Made by a program: the position numbers and the translations under genes
The notes under the pieces: model-generated
The model's database searches: none
Told to the model about the DNA's origin: nothing
Seen by the model: only the letters and a program-made list of their open reading frames with translations
Assembly: GCA_913778205.1 (NCBI GenBank)
Contig: CAJYUW010000039.1
Location: 62,001-126,000 of the forward strand
DNA from: an uncultured Curtobacterium sp.
GTDB taxonomy: Bacteria > Actinomycetota > Actinomycetes > Actinomycetales > Microbacteriaceae
Reading direction: 5' to 3'
Length of the DNA: 64,000 nt
Part shown: in pieces, positions 7,854 to 18,574 of the stretch
Layout: the number at the start of each line of letters is the position of its first letter
Numbering within the stretch: position 1 is the stretch's first letter

Positions 7854-9548
7854 ATGAACGGACCGCTGATCGTGCAGAGCGACCGCACGGTGTTGCTCGA
7901 GGTGGCGCACCCCGACGCCGAGGACGCGCGCCACGAGCTCGCGGTCTTCGCGGAGCTCGAGCGCGCGCCGGAGCACGTGCACACCTACCGGATCACCCGT
8001 CTCGGCCTGTGGAACGCCCGCGCCGCCGGGCACGACGCCGAGTCCATGATCGACACGCTCGAGCGGTTCGCGAAGTTCCCCGTGCCGCAGAGCGTGACGG
8101 TCGACGTCCGGGACACCGTGTCGCGGTACGGCCGACTCGTCATCCGGCGCGAGGAACGTCCCGACGCACCCGCCGTCGCGAACTCCCCGGCGGAGGAGCT
8201 CGAACGACAGCCGGTGCTCCTCCTGACGGCGACGGACCCGACGGTCCTGGCGGAGGTCACGCGGTCGAAGCGCATCAAGCCGCTGCTCGGCGACCAGCGG
8301 TCCGCGAACGAGATCGCACTGCAGCCGTGGGCACGGGGCCAGGTCAAGCAGGAGCTCGTGAAGCTCGGCTGGCCGGCCGAGGACCTCGCGGGCTACACCC
8401 CGGGACAGCCGCACGCGATCGACCTCGAGACCGCCGACTGGCACCTCCGGCCGTACCAGGAGCAGGCCGTCGACACCTTCTTCGCGCAGGGGTCCGGGGT
8501 CGTCGTGCTGCCGTGCGGTGCCGGCAAGACCCTCGTCGGCGCGGGAGCGATGGCGACCGTCAAGGCGACGACGCTGATCCTCGTCACGAACACGGTCTCG
8601 GCCCGGCAGTGGCGGGACGAGCTGCTGCGGCGGACGACCCTGACCGAGGACGAGATCGGCGAGTACTCGGGCTCCGTGAAGGAGATCCGCCCGGTCACGA
8701 TCGCCACCTACCAGATCCTCACCGCGCGGCGGAAGGGCGAGTACACGCACCTGTCCCTGCTCGACGCGCTCGACTGGGGGCTCATCGTCTACGACGAGGT
8801 CCACCTGCTGCCGGCCCCCGTGTTCAAGCTCACCGCGGACCTGCAGGCGCGGCGCCGCCTCGGCCTCACCGCGACCCTGGTGCGCGAGGACGGCCGCGAG
8901 GGCGACGTGTTCTCCCTGATCGGGCCGAAGCGCTACGACGCCCCGTGGAAGGAGATCGAGGCCCAGGGCTACATCTCCCCCGCGTCCTGCTACGAGGTCC
9001 GCATCGACCTGCCGCACGGCGACCGCCTCGAGTACGCGGCGTCCGGCGACGACGAGCGCTACCGACTCGCGGCGACGACGCCCGCGAAGACCCCGGTGGT
9101 GCGCGAGCTCATCGAGAAGCACCGCGGCGAGCAGATCCTCGTCATCGGGCAGTACATCGACCAGCTCGACGCCCTGGCCGAGTCGCTGGACGCCGCCGAG
9201 ATCACGGGCGCGACGCCGGTCGACGAGCGCGAGCGGCTGTTCCAGGCGTTCCGCACCGGCGAGATCGATGTCCTGGTCGTGTCGAAGGTCGCCAACTTCT
9301 CGGTCGACCTGCCCGACGCCACGGTCGCGATCCAGGTGTCCGGGTCGTTCGGCTCCCGACAGGAGGAGGCGCAGCGGCTCGGCCGGCTCCTCCGCCCGAA
9401 CAAGGACGGCCTGCCGGCGTCGTTCTACACGCTCGTCACGCGGGACACGGTCGACCAGGACTTCGCGCAGAACCGGCAGCGGTTCCTCGCGGAGCAGGGG
9501 TACTCGTACACGATCCTCGACGCCGACCAGGTGGCCGCTGCCGCGTAG
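7854..9548 (+). CDS. DNA repair helicase, XPB/Ssl2 type
   Basis: This 564-aa superfamily 2 helicase is of the bacterial XPB type, an ATP-dependent 3'-5' DNA translocase. The N-terminal domain GPLIVQSDRTVLLEV is typical. The RecA-like core follows: WHLRPYQEQAV (Q motif), Walker A LPCGAGKTLVGA (222-226), motif II VYDEVHLLP, motif III GLTATLVREDG, and motif VI QRLGRLLRPNKDG. Start is ATG at 7854, matching the family N-terminus. It probably acts in nucleotide excision or transcription-linked repair in the cytoplasm with the upstream XPB-N protein. Confidence 0.95.
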   Translation: MNGPLIVQSDRTVLLEVAHPDAEDARHELAVFAELERAPEHVHTYRITRLGLWNARAAGHDAESMIDTLERFAKFPVPQSVTVDVRDTVSRYGRLVIRREERPDAPAVANSPAEELERQPVLLLTATDPTVLAEVTRSKRIKPLLGDQRSANEIALQPWARGQVKQELVKLGWPAEDLAGYTPGQPHAIDLETADWHLRPYQEQAVDTFFAQGSGVVVLPCGAGKTLVGAGAMATVKATTLILVTNTVSARQWRDELLRRTTLTEDEIGEYSGSVKEIRPVTIATYQILTARRKGEYTHLSLLDALDWGLIVYDEVHLLPAPVFKLTADLQARRRLGLTATLVREDGREGDVFSLIGPKRYDAPWKEIEAQGYISPASCYEVRIDLPHGDRLEYAASGDDERYRLAATTPAKTPVVRELIEKHRGEQILVIGQYIDQLDALAESLDAAEITGATPVDERERLFQAFRTGEIDVLVVSKVANFSVDLPDATVAIQVSGSFGSRQEEAQRLGRLLRPNKDGLPASFYTLVTRDTVDQDFAQNRQRFLAEQGYSYTILDADQVAAAA

Positions 9549-9558
9549 ACGCGGCGGC

Positions 9559-9622
9559 GCGGAGCGGCGCCGGTGCGGAGCGGCGCCGGTGCGGAGCGGC
9601 GCCGGTGCGGGTCGGCTCCGGC
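9559..9622. repeat. 16-bp tandem repeat after the XPB gene
   Basis: Three perfect copies of GCGGAGCGGCGCCGGT (9559-9606) plus one degenerate copy lie between the XPB stop and the response-regulator gene. Each unit contains GGCGCC and can form hairpins, so it may act as a terminator. No coding role is evident. Confidence 0.75.
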
Positions 9623-9758
9623 GCGGAGCCGTTGCGTCAGGCGACCGGGAGGCGGCCGGGAGGCTCGGTTCCAGGCCTCCCCGCGCCTCCAGGCCGCCCC
9701 GTGCTCACGCACGCACCGCTCACAGGAAAGCCACAAGGAACGGTCAGAAGATGGGCGC

Positions 9759-10454
9759 ATGAGCGATGGCCCCAAGATCCTGATCGTCGATGACGAGCCG
9801 AACATCCGCGACCTGCTGACGACCTCCCTGCGCTTCGCCGGTTTCGCCGTGCGTGCGGTGGGCAACGGCGCACAGGCCATCTCCGCCGTGCTCGAGGAGG
9901 AGCCCGACCTCATCATCCTCGACGTCATGCTCCCCGACATGAACGGCTTCGGCGTGACCAAGCGCCTCCGCTCCTCGGGCTACACGTCGCCGATCCTGTT
10001 CCTCACGGCCAAGGACGACACCGAGGACAAGATCACCGGGCTGACCGTCGGCGGCGACGACTACGTCACCAAGCCGTTCTCGCTCGACGAGATCGTCGCA
10101 CGCATCAAGGCGATCCTGCGTCGCACGATGAACGACGAAGAGGACGCCATCATCCGCGCGGGTGAGCTCACGATGGACCAGGACACCCACGAGGTCACGA
10201 TCGGCGACGCGCAGATCGAGCTGTCGCCGACCGAGTTCAAGCTGCTCCGCTACCTCATGCTCAACCCGAACCGGGTGCTCTCCAAGGCGCAGATCCTCGA
10301 CCACGTGTGGGAGTACGACTTCAACGGCGACGCGGGCATCGTCGAGTCGTACATCTCCTACCTCCGTCGCAAGCTCGACCAGTACTCGGCCGAGCCGGTC
10401 ATCCAGACCAAGCGCGGCTTCGGGTACATGCTCAAGGCGGCCAAGGCCTCCTAG
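9759..10454 (+). CDS. OmpR-family response regulator (PhoP/TrcR-like)
   Basis: This 231-aa two-component transcription factor has a receiver domain at 1-120. The acidic pair is in VDDEPNIRDLL, the phosphoacceptor is D55 in LIILDVMLPD, and the conserved lysine is in DDYVTKPFSLDE. The winged-helix effector domain occupies about 135-228 (LSPTEFKLLRYLMLNPNRVL, VESYISYLRRKLD). Closest in sequence feel to mycobacterial PhoP and TrcR; the regulon is unknown. ATG at 9759 fits the conserved N-terminus MSDGPKILIVDDE. The cognate kinase follows 78 bases downstream with a hairpin between them. Confidence 0.9.
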   Translation: MSDGPKILIVDDEPNIRDLLTTSLRFAGFAVRAVGNGAQAISAVLEEEPDLIILDVMLPDMNGFGVTKRLRSSGYTSPILFLTAKDDTEDKITGLTVGGDDYVTKPFSLDEIVARIKAILRRTMNDEEDAIIRAGELTMDQDTHEVTIGDAQIELSPTEFKLLRYLMLNPNRVLSKAQILDHVWEYDFNGDAGIVESYISYLRRKLDQYSAEPVIQTKRGFGYMLKAAKAS

Positions 10455-10484
10455 CGGGTCCGTCGACACGGCGGGTTCTTCACG

Positions 10485-10513
10485 GCGGCCGTCCGGTTTC
10501 ACCGGGCGGCCGC
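10485..10513 (+). terminator. Hairpin between response regulator and kinase genes
   Basis: GCGGCCGTCCGG-TTTCA-CCGGGCGGCCGC is a strong stem with one bulge, 30 bases past the regulator stop. It probably attenuates read-through into the kinase gene, making kinase less abundant than regulator. Confidence 0.6.
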
Positions 10514-10532
10514 TGTCTATGGTTGGGACAAC

Positions 10533-12233
10533 ATGCACACGCGGATGAGTCGCTGGTGGGACGGTATCTCCCTCCGCACCAAGATCACGGGGATCACCGT
10601 GCTGTTGGTGGCGCTCGGCCTGCTCGTCGCCGGACTCGGCACGATGACCGTGTTGTCCACGTACCTCCTCACGCAGCTCGACGACACCGTCAAGCAGACG
10701 ACCGAGCAGCTCGAGGGTCAGAACATCAGCGACGGCAAGCAGTACTGCGAGCTCTCGATCGTGCTGTCGCAGCGTGCCTACGTCGCCGCGTACAACGCCG
10801 ACGGCGACCAGATCTGCCAGACGAAGAACACCAGCCGGCCGGACATCCGGATGCTCGACTTCGCGCAGGCGTCGCAGAGCACCCAGCGGTTCTCGCTCTA
10901 CGACAGCTCGCACGACCACGAGTGGCGCGCCCAGGTCATCCCCGCGGCGCTGCAGAACCGGGCGGACGGCACCACCGAGACCGGCTACGTGCTCGTCGCG
11001 GTCTCGAGCGCCGACAACGACCAGACGATCTTCCGGTTCACGGTGATCTTCCTGTTCTTCGGCATCTCGGTGATCCTGCTCGGCGCGATGCTGACCCGGC
11101 TCCTCGTGACGGCCACCTTCGACCCCCTGCGCGACGTCGAGGACACCGCGGCACGGTTCGCCGCCGGTGACTTCAACCAGCGGCTCGAGGCCGACACCCC
11201 GAACACCGAGGTCGGACGCCTCAACCGGTCCCTCAACTCCATGCTCGAACGGATCGACAGCGCGTTCGAGGACCGCGAGCGCACGATCGACCAGATGCGT
11301 CGGTTCGTCGGTGACGCCTCGCACGAGCTCCGCACCCCGCTCGTCTCGCTCCGGGGCTACGCCGAGCTGTACCGCATGGGCGCGCTCCGGAAGGAAGAGG
11401 ACGTCGCCCAGGCGATGGAGCGCATCGAGAAGGAGGCCCAGCGCATGGGGCTCCTCGTGCAGGACCTCCTGCAGCTCGCACGGATCGACGAGTCGAAGCC
11501 GCTCGAGCTCGGGCCGGTGGACCTCGTCGCGATCGCCCGCGACTCCGCGCTCGACACGATGGCGTCGAACCCCGACCGAGAGATCCAGGTGCTCGTCGAG
11601 GACAGCCTCACCGGCGAGAGCGTGCCGCAGGCGGTCCGACCGATGATGTCGCAGACCGGCGAGGTCCCGGCGTCCCCCGCGTCCGCGTCCGCGAACACGA
11701 CGGGACCCATCGCGTTCTCCCGCCAGACGATCGCCCGACTGCGTGCCCGCCGCAACCGCGCGATGAACCTCGAAGCCGCACCGACCGACGAGACGACGCC
11801 GCTGCCCACCGTCGTGCTGCCGAAGCGCCCGCCGATCGTCCTGGCCGAGGAGAACAAGATCCGGCAGGTCGTGACCAACCTCATGGGCAACGCGATGCGG
11901 TTCACCCCGACCGACGATCCCATCGAGATCGGCATCGGCGTCGACGAGGACCGCGGGATGGCGAACATCGACGTCATCGACCACGGCGAGGGCATCCCCC
12001 CGCAGCTCCGCGACAAGATCTTCCAGCGGTTCTGGCGTGCCGACACCTCTCGGGCGCGGGACACCGGCGGCTCCGGTCTCGGGCTCGCGATCGTGTCGGG
12101 CATCGTGCAGGCGCACCGCGGGTCGGTCGAGGTGTTCGACACCGAGGGTGGCGGCGCGACCTTCCGGGTGTGGCTGCCCCTGCTTCCCCGCGACTACACG
12201 CCCCCGACGCCCGAGGCGGCTCCCGCGCCCTGA
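10533..12233 (+). CDS. Membrane sensor histidine kinase
   Basis: This 566-aa sensor has transmembrane helices at about 18-40 and 167-190, enclosing an extracytoplasmic domain with two cysteines (C72, C95). HAMP follows at about 190-245. The HisKA helix carries phosphoacceptor H264 in DASHELRTPLVSLRGYAEL. The HATPase domain has the N box NKIRQVVTNLMGNAMRF (about 441), VIDHGEGIPP, FQRFWRADTSR and GGSGLGLAIV. A 75-residue low-complexity insert (about 360-435) separates HisKA from HATPase. It is the probable partner of the upstream response regulator. The signal sensed is unknown. Confidence 0.9.
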   Translation: MHTRMSRWWDGISLRTKITGITVLLVALGLLVAGLGTMTVLSTYLLTQLDDTVKQTTEQLEGQNISDGKQYCELSIVLSQRAYVAAYNADGDQICQTKNTSRPDIRMLDFAQASQSTQRFSLYDSSHDHEWRAQVIPAALQNRADGTTETGYVLVAVSSADNDQTIFRFTVIFLFFGISVILLGAMLTRLLVTATFDPLRDVEDTAARFAAGDFNQRLEADTPNTEVGRLNRSLNSMLERIDSAFEDRERTIDQMRRFVGDASHELRTPLVSLRGYAELYRMGALRKEEDVAQAMERIEKEAQRMGLLVQDLLQLARIDESKPLELGPVDLVAIARDSALDTMASNPDREIQVLVEDSLTGESVPQAVRPMMSQTGEVPASPASASANTTGPIAFSRQTIARLRARRNRAMNLEAAPTDETTPLPTVVLPKRPPIVLAEENKIRQVVTNLMGNAMRFTPTDDPIEIGIGVDEDRGMANIDVIDHGEGIPPQLRDKIFQRFWRADTSRARDTGGSGLGLAIVSGIVQAHRGSVEVFDTEGGGATFRVWLPLLPRDYTPPTPEAAPAP

Positions 12234-12256
12234 CGCGCAGCGCGCCCGTACGGTTG

Positions 12257-12286
12257 GGTGCCGGTGCCGGTGCCGGTGCCGGTGCC
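12257..12286. repeat. GGTGCC hexamer array
   Basis: Five uninterrupted GGTGCC units lie just past the kinase stop, prone to slippage. No coding role is seen. Confidence 0.8.
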
Positions 12287-12318
12287 GGCCGCCCCCTCCC
12301 CCCTACGGCCCCCGCCCG

Positions 12319-12372
12319 AGGTTCCAAAGTTTCGGCATCCGGCGCCCGCCACGCGCCGCCCGTGGAACCTCG
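12319..12372 (+). repeat. Palindrome family 2, left copy
   Basis: The element begins AGGTTCCAAAGTTTCGGCAT and ends GTGGAACCTCG, so its ends are inverted repeats. The 24 bases at 12319-12342 match the reverse complement of 13491-13514 at 23 positions. The element flanks the DUF559-type gene in inverted orientation with the right copy. Confidence 0.75.
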
Positions 12373-12422
12373 ATGACCCGCGAGCGGCAAGTTCTGGAAC
12401 CGCCACGACACCGTCGGCTCGA

Positions 12423-13385
12423 CTACCTCCTCGCGGAGCCGGACTCCAGACGACGTTGCACGAATGCTTGGCGCAACCGCTCGAAGAGCACCGCTGGCCG
12501 CGCAGCGTCAGCCGATGTCGCGTGGATCAGGATCCAGTCGTTCACGACGAAGCCGTTGGAGCGCCGCCGGTCGTGCTGGAACGTCGAGCGGTCACGGTGG
12601 TGGTCCCCGTCGTACTCGAGCCCGATCCGCTGCTCGGGCCAGGCGAGGTCCACCCTCCCGAGGAACACGCCGCGGTGGTCGAAGACCTCGACGTTCACGG
12701 ACGGCTCGGCGAAGCCGGCATCGACGACCGCGATGCGGAGGCGGCTCTCCATCGGGGACTCGGCACCGGAACGGACACGAGCAAGAGCAGCTCGCGCCAG
12801 GTCAGCGCCTCGAACGCCCGGGGTGATCGCCGCAGCCAAGTCGTCGATGGTCGCGAGACCCGCAGGACCGACGAAGTAGTCCCCGAGGACGACCAACTCG
12901 ACGATCGTGCACATGGTCGCGCACTCGAACCAGCACCGCGCGGGCGGACTCAGTCTGATGCCGCGGACGGTTCGGAGATCGAGCCCGTCGATCCGGGTGC
13001 GATGCGGAGCGACCTGGGGACGCCGCATGATCGGGGCGGAGCCGATCGAGGTGACATGAACCGGCCCATCGTCGAAGCGGCTCGGCACCGGAGCGCCCCA
13101 GAGCCGAGCTGCGTCGGTGTGGCTGATGAACTGGTCGTCGCGCAACACGAGCGCGATGGCTTCGACCACCGTGACCGGACAGTCGGAACGGGCCCGCACG
13201 CCGTGGACCGGAGCCGCGAGGTCTCGACGCGTGAGCCGGGCGCGGGACACCCCGTCCGCCACGGCTTCTCGGACTCGGAATGCCCGCTCCGGCCACTGCT
13301 GATCGGGGTCGTCGTCTCGTCGCACCACGCAACGATCTCCGACGCGACGCTCGAGGTGCGTGTTGTGGGACCGGACTGTGGACAA
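12423..13385 (-). CDS. DUF559/Vsr-like endonuclease-domain protein with AbiEi-type N-terminus
   Basis: The protein is up to 320 aa. The C-terminal third (from about 210) resembles the DUF559 Vsr-fold nuclease: MESRLRIAVVDAGF, then GRVDLAWPEQRIGLEYDGDHH, which supplies the acidic metal-binding positions. The N-terminal half (AFRVREAVADGVSRARLTRRDL) looks like the DNA-binding wing of AbiEi-type antitoxin proteins. This domain pairing is common in Microbacteriaceae but has no assigned function. The start is uncertain: the TTG at 13385 gives the longest form, and the conserved part begins some 30 residues later. It is flanked by inverted family 2 repeats. Confidence 0.75.
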   Translation of the reverse strand: MSTVRSHNTHLERRVGDRCVVRRDDDPDQQWPERAFRVREAVADGVSRARLTRRDLAAPVHGVRARSDCPVTVVEAIALVLRDDQFISHTDAARLWGAPVPSRFDDGPVHVTSIGSAPIMRRPQVAPHRTRIDGLDLRTVRGIRLSPPARCWFECATMCTIVELVVLGDYFVGPAGLATIDDLAAAITPGVRGADLARAALARVRSGAESPMESRLRIAVVDAGFAEPSVNVEVFDHRGVFLGRVDLAWPEQRIGLEYDGDHHRDRSTFQHDRRRSNGFVVNDWILIHATSADAARPAVLFERLRQAFVQRRLESGSARR

Positions 13386-13459
13386 CTCACGCCAGCCCGC
13401 GCCTCCAGTACGACCAGTGGCTCATCGAGGTGGTTCCACGACTTACCGCGGTGGCAGCG

Positions 13460-13514
13460 CCGAGGTTCCGAGGAAAGCGCGATCAGCTGGCCGGATGCCG
13501 AAATTTTGGAACCT
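13460..13514 (-). repeat. Palindrome family 2, right copy (inverted)
   Basis: This is the reverse complement of the left copy in outline: GCCGAGGTTCCGAGG ... CCGGATGCCGAAATTTTGGA, ending ACCT at 13514. With the left copy it brackets the DUF559-type gene. Confidence 0.75.
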
Positions 13515-13590
13515 GGTCACGAACAGGCCCCGCCCGACCAGCACGCACGCGCAACCAGCAACGCACGCCCCACCCCGCCCCCGCACACGC

Positions 13591-13629
13591 GGAAGGGCCC
13601 CCGCACGCGCAGCGTGCGAGGGCCCTTCC
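13591..13629 (-). terminator. groEL terminator hairpin
   Basis: An 18-base stem (GGAAGGGCCCCCGCACGC against GCGTGCGAGGGCCCTTCC, one mismatch) with a 3-base loop lies 12 bases beyond the groEL stop. Confidence 0.85.
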
Positions 13630-13640
13630 GGAAGCCGGGC

Positions 13641-15878
<2,238 letters not shown>

Positions 15879-15914
15879 TCACGAAGGCGCCCGGAATGCA
15901 CCCGGGAATGCGCG

Positions 15915-16535
15915 TCAACCGGTGTAGTCGGACCCCAGGACGACGCTGACGTCGGCATTCGGGAACGCGGCGGACTGCTGGACGGCCGTCGTCCCGAGCG
16001 ACTTCGCAATGCCCTGCGCCACCGACGCCGAGGCCGCCGATCGGTAGTAGACGACAGTCTGGGTGGTGCCCGTCGTGCCGGCGTCGCCCGTCGAGGCGAT
16101 CTTCCACCCCGCTCCGGCGAGCGCCGTGCTCGCCCGGCCCGCGAGTCCTGTGGTCGTCGTGCCGTTCAGCACGACCACGGTCGTCGTGCCCTGCTGCGCC
16201 GGGGTCGCGGCGGCCCCCGAGTCCGTCCCCGAGCCCGTGCTGGAACCCGAACCGGTGGACGGCGACGCCGACGGGGAGGAGGTCGCCGGTGCGGAGGCGG
16301 AGGCGGAGGCGGACGGCGTCGGGGTCGATGCCCCGCCGGAGTCGTTGCCGTCCGACAGGCCGGTCGTGAGCAGCCCGAGCGCGAGCACCCCGATGCCGAC
16401 CAGGACGCCCGTCGCGAGCGCGGCCCAGGCGAAGACCAGCCAGCCGCGACCCCGACGCTGCGGTCCGCGGTGCGCTCCGACCCGCGGACCCTCGGTGACG
16501 TCGTCGAACCGGTCTCGGGGGAATCTCTCGGTCAT
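15915..16535 (-). CDS. LytR C-terminal-domain envelope protein
   Basis: This 206-aa protein has a short cytoplasmic N-terminus and one membrane helix at about 32-58 ([20 protein letters not shown]). A Ser/Thr/Ala/Pro-rich stalk (about 65-115) follows, then a LytR_C domain ([20 protein letters not shown]... [20 protein letters not shown]). LytR_C domains occur in actinobacterial wall-polymer ligase relatives; on its own the domain's role is unknown. The stop of the upstream DUF3263 gene overlaps its ATG (ATGA), so they form one operon. Confidence 0.88.
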   Translation of the reverse strand: MTERFPRDRFDDVTEGPRVGAHRGPQRRGRGWLVFAWAALATGVLVGIGVLALGLLTTGLSDGNDSGGASTPTPSASASASAPATSSPSASPSTGSGSSTGSGTDSGAAATPAQQGTTTVVVLNGTTTTGLAGRASTALAGAGWKIASTGDAGTTGTTQTVVYYRSAASASVAQGIAKSLGTTAVQQSAAFPNADVSVVLGSDYTG

Positions 16536-16831
16536 CGGTCCTCTTCGCGGGGTTCGGATGCGGCTCCCGGGAGCGCGAAGGTGCGCCCCGCCCGCGCCGT
16601 GACGCGGGCGTGCCGGAGTCGTTGCAGTCGGGCGACGAGCTGCGGGTCGTACGCGAGCGCCGCCGGGGAGTCGATCACCCGGTCCAGGACCTGGTAGTAG
16701 CGCGCCGGCGACATGTCGAACTCGACCCGGATCTCCGCTTCCTTCGAACGGTCGTGCCGTGCCCGGTCGTGCTCGAAGGCGAGCACGTGCAGGTCGAGCT
16801 CGCTGAGCGCGTCTGCGGGGCTGGTGGTCAC
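16532..16831 (-). CDS. DUF3263 family protein
   Basis: This 99-aa protein matches DUF3263 throughout (LDLHVLAFEHDRARHDRSK, RVEFDMSPARYYQVLDRVID, YDPQLVARLQRL). The helical pattern resembles a small DNA-binding or sigma-like fold. The actinobacterial family usually precedes a LytR_C gene, as here. The GTG start at 16831 begins VTTSPADALSELD; the long upstream open frame is arginine-rich read-through. Function unknown; a regulator of the adjacent envelope gene is a guess from context. Confidence 0.85.
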   Translation of the reverse strand: MTTSPADALSELDLHVLAFEHDRARHDRSKEAEIRVEFDMSPARYYQVLDRVIDSPAALAYDPQLVARLQRLRHARVTARAGRTFALPGAASEPREEDR

Positions 16832-16950
16832 GGTGGTCCGATCACGGGCGGGTGGGCACGGGTCTCGCACATCGTAGGGGTGCCGTGTCGCCGGACCCTG
16901 GCACGGTGCTGGACTGTCGCGAACCCGGCTCACAGGTCCGCCGTGCCCGT

Positions 16951-18054
16951 TCAGCTCCCCGGGTCCCGCAACCACCGGGTGCGCGCGCCGAAGGGGTCCG
17001 AGACGGCGCACGCGACCCCGTCGAGCGAGGCGGTCGCGAAGGCGTCGGGATCGGCGGCGTCGACGTCGGCGGGCAGCGTCGCCGCGACGCCGGAGAGGAT
17101 CCCGGTCCGCTCGAGCGCGATCCAGTGCACGCCGCGGGCAGCGAGGCGATCGACGACCCGTTGCCGGTCCGCACCCGGGACGTAGACGAGGGTCCCCGTC
17201 GTCAGGACGACGGGCTCGCAGTCGTCCGGCAGCTGGTCGAGTGCGCGGTCCAGGTCGCCCGGCAGTCTCCCGCGCAGTCGGACGGGAGGCACGGCGAGCG
17301 CCGCCGACGCCGCGTCGCGCATCAGGGCGACGCGGTCCGTCGCCTCGGGGGGCACCGCCTCGACCAGGCGGTCGAACGAGCCGGGCTCGGCCAGGTCGAT
17401 CGGGTTCGGGTCGAGCGTCACCCGGGCGCCGACGACGATCGGCTCCGCTGCCGGTGCCGGCACGGACCCGGTGGCCGTGGCGGTGAGGTGCACGGCTGGC
17501 GAGCCGACCGCGGTGTGCATCCGCACGCGCTCGGGCCGCACCCCCGGACGGACACCGCGCCCCGTCCGGTCGGGGCGCACAGTCCGCTGCGGGGCGCGCT
17601 CGGGACCGTCCGCGTCCACGTCCACGTCCACGTCCACGTCCACGCCGACGAGGTAGTCGAGCGTCACGCGGTCCGGGATCGTGCAGAGCCCGGCCGCGGC
17701 CCCCGCGTCCACGATCCCCAGCGGGCGGTGCGCCCGCGCGGCGAGTGCCGCGAAGAGCGGGACGACCGGCGCGAGGCGCTGCGGGTCGTTCGCCTGCACC
17801 GTGGCGGACGTCAGGCGCGCGGCCAGGGCGAGCCGTGCCTCCCGGCCGAGGGCGCGGAGCGCGTCCGGATCCGACGGGTCGGCGCCGAGCCGCCGGGCCA
17901 CGGCGAAGACCAGCTCGGGCTGTCGACGCTGTTCCGGGACCGCGTCGAGGAGCGCGACGAGCCCGTCGTCGAGCGAGAGTGCCCACGCGGCGTAGGACGG
18001 CGAGACGGCCTCGATCCGCTCGGCGTACGCGCGGTAGCGGTCGCGCGTCCTCAC
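16951..18054 (-). CDS. DUF2332 family protein
   Basis: This 367-aa protein is typical of DUF2332: YRAYAERIEAVSPSYAAWAL near the start, DAVPEQRRQPELVFAVARRL, IVDAGAAAGLC (a Rossmann-like glycine motif), and VVLTTGTLVYVP. The family is of unknown function with a methyltransferase-like core. GTG at 18054 overlaps the stop of the ElaA gene (GTGA), indicating coupling. Five GTGGAC hexamers in the coding strand (17614-17643) give an alternating Val-Asp run absent from the rest of the protein. Confidence 0.85.
   Translation of the reverse strand: MRTRDRYRAYAERIEAVSPSYAAWALSLDDGLVALLDAVPEQRRQPELVFAVARRLGADPSDPDALRALGREARLALAARLTSATVQANDPQRLAPVVPLFAALAARAHRPLGIVDAGAAAGLCTIPDRVTLDYLVGVDVDVDVDVDADGPERAPQRTVRPDRTGRGVRPGVRPERVRMHTAVGSPAVHLTATATGSVPAPAAEPIVVGARVTLDPNPIDLAEPGSFDRLVEAVPPEATDRVALMRDAASAALAVPPVRLRGRLPGDLDRALDQLPDDCEPVVLTTGTLVYVPGADRQRVVDRLAARGVHWIALERTGILSGVAATLPADVDAADPDAFATASLDGVACAVSDPFGARTRWLRDPGS
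17614..17643. repeat. In-frame GTCCAC hexamer array within the DUF2332 gene
   Basis: Five exact units encode the (Val-Asp)n stretch. Being a multiple of three, unit gain or loss would keep the frame. Confidence 0.85.
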
Positions 18055-18518
18055 GCCCGGTGCATCCCGACGTGCCGGATGCCGGCCTCGACGTAGGGCT
18101 CGCCGAACCGGACGAAGCCGTGCTGCTCGTACAGCCCGGCGACGTACTCCTGGGCGTGCAGGACGAACGGCTCGTGCCCGTGCTCGGCGAGGACCGCGGC
18201 GACCAGCCGGGCGGCGATGCCCTGTCCGCGGTGCCGCGGGTCCGTCGCGACCCGGCCGATCACCCAGGCGGGGGCGGCGGCGCCGGCGGGGTGCGCCTCG
18301 TCCGGTGCCGGTCGGACCAGGCGGAGGTACCCGACCGCCTCGGTGTCGGTTCCGAACCACCAGTGCTCGGTGTCCGCGTGGCGGTCGCGGCCGTCGAAGT
18401 CCTCGGCCGTGACGCGCTGCTCGAGGGCGAAGACGCGGTTCCGGAGCACGACGATGCCGTACAGTTCGTCCGTCGTCAGGCGGTCCCAGCGAGCACAGCG
18501 CACGGAATGTTCGGACAT
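18051..18518 (-). CDS. ElaA-family GNAT N-acetyltransferase
   Basis: This 155-aa acetyl-CoA-dependent acyltransferase has the ElaA signature LRNRVFALEQ followed by EDFDGRDRHADT, the acetyl-CoA loop VIGRVATDPRHRGQGIAARL, and a C-terminal LYEQHGFVRFGEPYVE. The substrate is unknown. ATG at 18518 is the conserved start. It is divergent from msrB, with the 5' region between them under 60 bases, and is followed with one-base overlap by the DUF2332 gene. Confidence 0.9.
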   Translation of the reverse strand: MSEHSVRCARWDRLTTDELYGIVVLRNRVFALEQRVTAEDFDGRDRHADTEHWWFGTDTEAVGYLRLVRPAPDEAHPAGAAAPAWVIGRVATDPRHRGQGIAARLVAAVLAEHGHEPFVLHAQEYVAGLYEQHGFVRFGEPYVEAGIRHVGMHRA

Positions 18519-18574
18519 CGGCGCGAGTTTACTGGAGGTGGCCGTCCACCAGCGGCCGGAAGCAGGAGGAAGCA

